Assembly (NCBI RefSeq): GCF_040954645.1
Contig: NC_092808.1
Coordinates: forward strand, 118,956,049-119,020,048
Direction: 5' to 3'
DNA length: 64,000 bases
From: Diabrotica undecimpunctata
Lineage: Eukaryota > Arthropoda > Insecta > Coleoptera > Chrysomelidae
The translations under genes and the position numbers were made by a program. Each line of letters begins with the position of its first letter. Positions within the stretch are counted from its first letter, which is position 1. This document shows positions 61,445 to 64,000 of this stretch, in pieces. Below the pieces are notes generated by a model that saw only the letters and a list, made by a program, of their open reading frames with translations, made no database searches and was not told the origin of the DNA.

Positions 61445-62560
61445 ACTTACGTTATGGATTATGTATTAGACTCAGTCATTCCTTTACTATCCTTTAATAT
61501 TCCATTTATTAAAAAATATGTTGATGATATCATTTTGGCTATACCCAATGACAAGGTAGATGAACTATTAGATACTTTTAATGGTTATGACCCCTACATC
61601 CAGTTCACTATAGAGAGGGAAGATGGTAATTGGTCCGTCCCCTTTCTCGACATAAGGATGATCAGGGAAACCAACAACATCAAAATAGATTGGTATCAAA
61701 AACCGACCCATTCTGGTGGATACCTTAACTACAACTCATACCATAACAATTCTACCAAAGTCAACTTAATCAAACAGATGAAAAATAGAGTAACAAAACT
61801 ATCAGATCCTTTATTTCATACAAAAAACCTACAAATCCTACAGAAACTTTTTATTTCAAACGCTTATCCAACACCATTAGTTAATAAGATTTTGTTTAAT
61901 ACTATCCATGACGAGGATATTACACCTTCCTTCGCGACTAACAATGCTGATCCTGATGTCTTAAGTGGGAACCCAGTCTCGAATACTCCTATAAACAAAT
62001 ATTTTTCACTACCATATTTCAAAGATATCACTCCGGGGTTAACAAGGATTCTGAAAAGTGTTGAAAATAGCTTTGGAAATAATAATAACAACATTAAACT
62101 TAATGTGGCTTGTAGATCAGCCCTAACAATTAATAATCTTTATTCTAAGATAAAAGATAAGACTCCCATAGATAGGCTTAGTAATATTGTCTACAACATT
62201 CCATGTCTCTCTTGCAACAATTCCTACATCGGTCAAACATCTCAATTATTGAAATCACGTATTACACTACACAAAAGTGATTCTCGACTTCACCCTGACC
62301 GTTGTGCATTAGCCAAACATGTCCATTCCACTGGTCATCTCATGGGCTATACTAACACCACAATTCTCCACCGTGAGAACAATAAATCTAAAAGAGAGTT
62401 CATTGAAATGTCTTATATTTTCCTTAACGATATCTCCATTAATGTTAAGAGTGACATCAAGAATCTTAGCGATATATACCACTTGTTACTTAAATCAGAT
62501 ACCAAGAACAATACTATATCACAGATAACTAACTTGACTGATATATCCATTAACAACTAA
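61443..62560 (+). pseudogene. Penelope-like element: RT C-terminal part and GIY-YIG endonuclease
   Basis: Open for 368 residues from 61454 but missing the first half of RT, which is cut at the (TA)n tract. Residues 20-26 are KKYVDDI, the RT catalytic motif. NWSVPFLDIRM and KPTHSGGYLNYNSYH are conserved later RT blocks. Residues about 244-262 are NIVYNIPCLSCNNSYIGQT, a GIY-YIG nuclease signature with the paired cysteines of the Penelope type. Arg269 follows, and ERREFIEMSYI-like sequence (KSKREFIEMSYI) supplies the conserved Glu. The frame has no internal stop, so this fragment is young. Penelope-like elements use this nuclease to prime reverse transcription. The 5' truncation means it cannot act alone. 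Confidence 0.92.
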
Positions 62561-62928
62561 CATACCTTTATAATTAATTTTCATTAACACAAAAAAATAT
62601 ATAACATTCCCTTGCTTTTCTTAGATACATCTCAATAAGATGCAATAATACATGAACAATATAATATAATTAAATAAAGTAAATCAAAATAATATTTCCC
62701 TATACTGGGATTTAAATTCATTCGTTTTTTACCAATGAACCTTAACGACATAAAGATTCATAAGAACAATGAAGTTGTCAGCGCTTGCGTTCTGGCTAAA
62801 ACAGAACCTCACTTTTAAACTATCTAAAAATCAAAAATTTACTTATTGCCGACAATTCAAAGAATTACCTCCTTTTAAATGTAGTTATATTGGGTTTTTC
62901 GATTAACTTTGGGTAAGCCTTTACGTGT
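62561..62928 (+). other. 3' non-coding part of Penelope-like element
   Basis: AT-rich with no gene. It lies between the stop codon and the inverted-repeat arm. Confidence 0.5.
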
Positions 62929-63104
62929 CAAGTTCAAAGCTACCATACATTTCAAACCTTACAAAAAACTTTTTTTGCACATAGTAACAAAAAAACACCA
63001 CTATGTTACTAGCTAAGTTTTTTAATATTCTAACTCTACAATTCTAAGTTACGGTAAGATCAATAATGTTTTAATAGATAATATATGGTAGCTAATTATA
63101 ATTT
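62929..63104 (+). repeat. Penelope terminal repeat, left inverted arm
   Basis: CAAGTTCAAAGCTA...TATGGTAGCTAATTATAATT. It reappears as a reverse complement at 63811-64000, where the window ends inside it. Confidence 0.88.
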
Positions 63105-63118
63105 ATTCTCTTTCAGCC

Positions 63119-63159
63119 CTGAAGAAGCCAAATTAATTCTCTTTGGCGAAAACGTTCGG
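63119..63159 (+). other. Penelope-associated hairpin, copy 4
   Basis: CTGAA-GAA-GCCAAA-(9 nt)-TTTGGC-GAAAACG-TTCGG. The outer stem CTGAA/TTCGG and inner stem GCCAAA/TTTGGC both pair (one G-U). The CUGAAGA...GAAA elements match the hammerhead core apart from one extra A. A splice-acceptor-like TCTCTTTCAG precedes it, as in copy 2. Confidence 0.65.
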
Positions 63160-63732
63160 CGAAACAATTGATACACATTAGAGTCTTTCTTGCAGATTTC
63201 CCCAATATTTAAGAGTTTACTATATATATATATATATTTATATATTTAGAATCCTTATTTATCATAAATACCAATAATACACTGCAACCACTTCTAACAA
63301 CAATTACACTTCTTACAACAAATCAAATACAAAATTCGTTATTTATTAAAAATCAACATTTTTAAAACCCAAATTAAAAACGTTATTGATGTATATTTGA
63401 CTTTACTTCAAAATAGTTAACGCCTACGGTAAGACGGGAATTTAAAAATTTAGCAGAAAATTGATCACGTTAAGTATTTCTTATCTGCTCTCATTTGCCG
63501 TCATCTTTTTGTCCTCCCTTGAAACATTTTTTCGGGAATAAATAAAGTCGATAAATCATCCATCAATGGTAAAATTACGGAGATTGGTTACGAAGACGCT
63601 TATGTGATATATACCAGCAAGTTCTGAAATATCGGATTTCGAACACTGTCAGTAGATCCATCATCCTGAGATAATAAAATACCTACTTAAAGGTGAATAC
63701 TGGAGGGAGAGGAATAAATGAAGGATAAAAAG

Positions 63733-63735
<3 letters not shown>
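63160..63735. other. no gene seen
   Basis: AT-rich spacer between the hairpin and the (TA)n tract. A short TA run lies at about 63221-63240. Confidence 0.4.

Positions 63736-63784
<49 letters not shown>
63736..63784. repeat. (TA)n microsatellite
   Basis: About 48 bp of TA directly outside the right inverted arm. Confidence 0.9.
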
Positions 63785-63789
<5 letters not shown>

Positions 63790-63810
63790 AATTTAATCAC
63801 ATACACATAC

Positions 63811-64000
63811 AAAATTATAATTAGCTACCATATATTATCTATTAAAAAAAAACACTGGAGATCTTACCTTAAGAAAGGAATTAAGGAACTCGTTAGAATT
63901 GTAGAGTTAGGATATTAAAAAAAGCTAGTAACAACATAGTGGTTTTTTGTTACTATGTGAAAAAAGTTACCGCTGGAAATGTATGCTAGCTTTGAACTTG
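63811..64000 (-). repeat. Penelope terminal repeat, right inverted arm (runs off window)
   Basis: Reverse complement of 62929-63104 with an extra stretch of about 20 bp (CGAGTTCCTTAATTCC). It continues beyond the window edge, so a second, oppositely oriented Penelope-like copy may follow. Confidence 0.88.

Noticed and set aside
61864..62094. Minus-strand 76-residue frame
   Set aside because: Shadow of the Penelope-like gene.

Overview
The window looks like TE-rich nuclear DNA of an arthropod, almost certainly an insect. It has AT-rich sequence, insect-type telomeric repeats (TTAGG), piggyBac, mariner and Tigger DNA transposons, errantivirus-like envelope debris, Penelope-like elements and many insect-type LINEs. 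A beetle is a reasonable guess but the sequence does not prove it. I found no intact host gene, no tRNA or rRNA gene and no CRISPR array. Nearly every recognisable coding stretch is a transposable-element gene, most of them broken.

Layout. 0.5-7.6 kb: a broken piggyBac transposase, a probable solo LTR, an unclassified dispersed repeat, a LINE 3' end with a pentanucleotide tail, a relic of an unnamed cysteine-rich family, and TTAGG repeats next to a 5'-truncated R1-clade LINE. 8.7-18.2 kb: a run of minus-strand LINEs into which two 5'-truncated copies of another LINE have inserted with perfect target-site duplications. 18-30 kb: LINE scraps, an LTR/PBS-like stretch, a self-complementary 105-nt module, a mariner relic, a dead envelope gene, a 1.5-kb palindrome and a 262-bp tandem duplication. 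30-37 kb: more LINEs, and a Gypsy integrase tail with PPT and LTR. 37.3-40.3 kb: a mariner-superfamily element with about 650-bp inverted arms, inserted at TA inside a LINE. 41-43.7 kb: a second piggyBac and a truncated Tigger. 44.4-46.4 kb: a Penelope-like relic with oppositely oriented terminal modules. 48-52.4 kb: two degraded LINEs.

52717-61369 holds the best-preserved element, an LTR retrotransposon of 8653 bp with two 1489-bp LTRs that differ at one base I could find. It has a PBS, an open gag, a textbook -1 frameshift heptamer (AAATTTT) just before the gag stop, and a pol with protease, RT, RNase H and integrase motifs. One frame break lies inside RNase H. There is no env. The element sits in a (TA)n tract that forms the 5' edge of a truncated Penelope-like element (61443-63159) with RT and GIY-YIG domains.

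The most interesting unexplained signal is a small two-stem RNA fold, CUGAA-[stem]-UUCGG, seen at four places. Its inner stem differs in sequence but stays paired, and three copies keep a hammerhead-like CYGAAGA...GAAA core. Three of the copies belong to Penelope-like elements.
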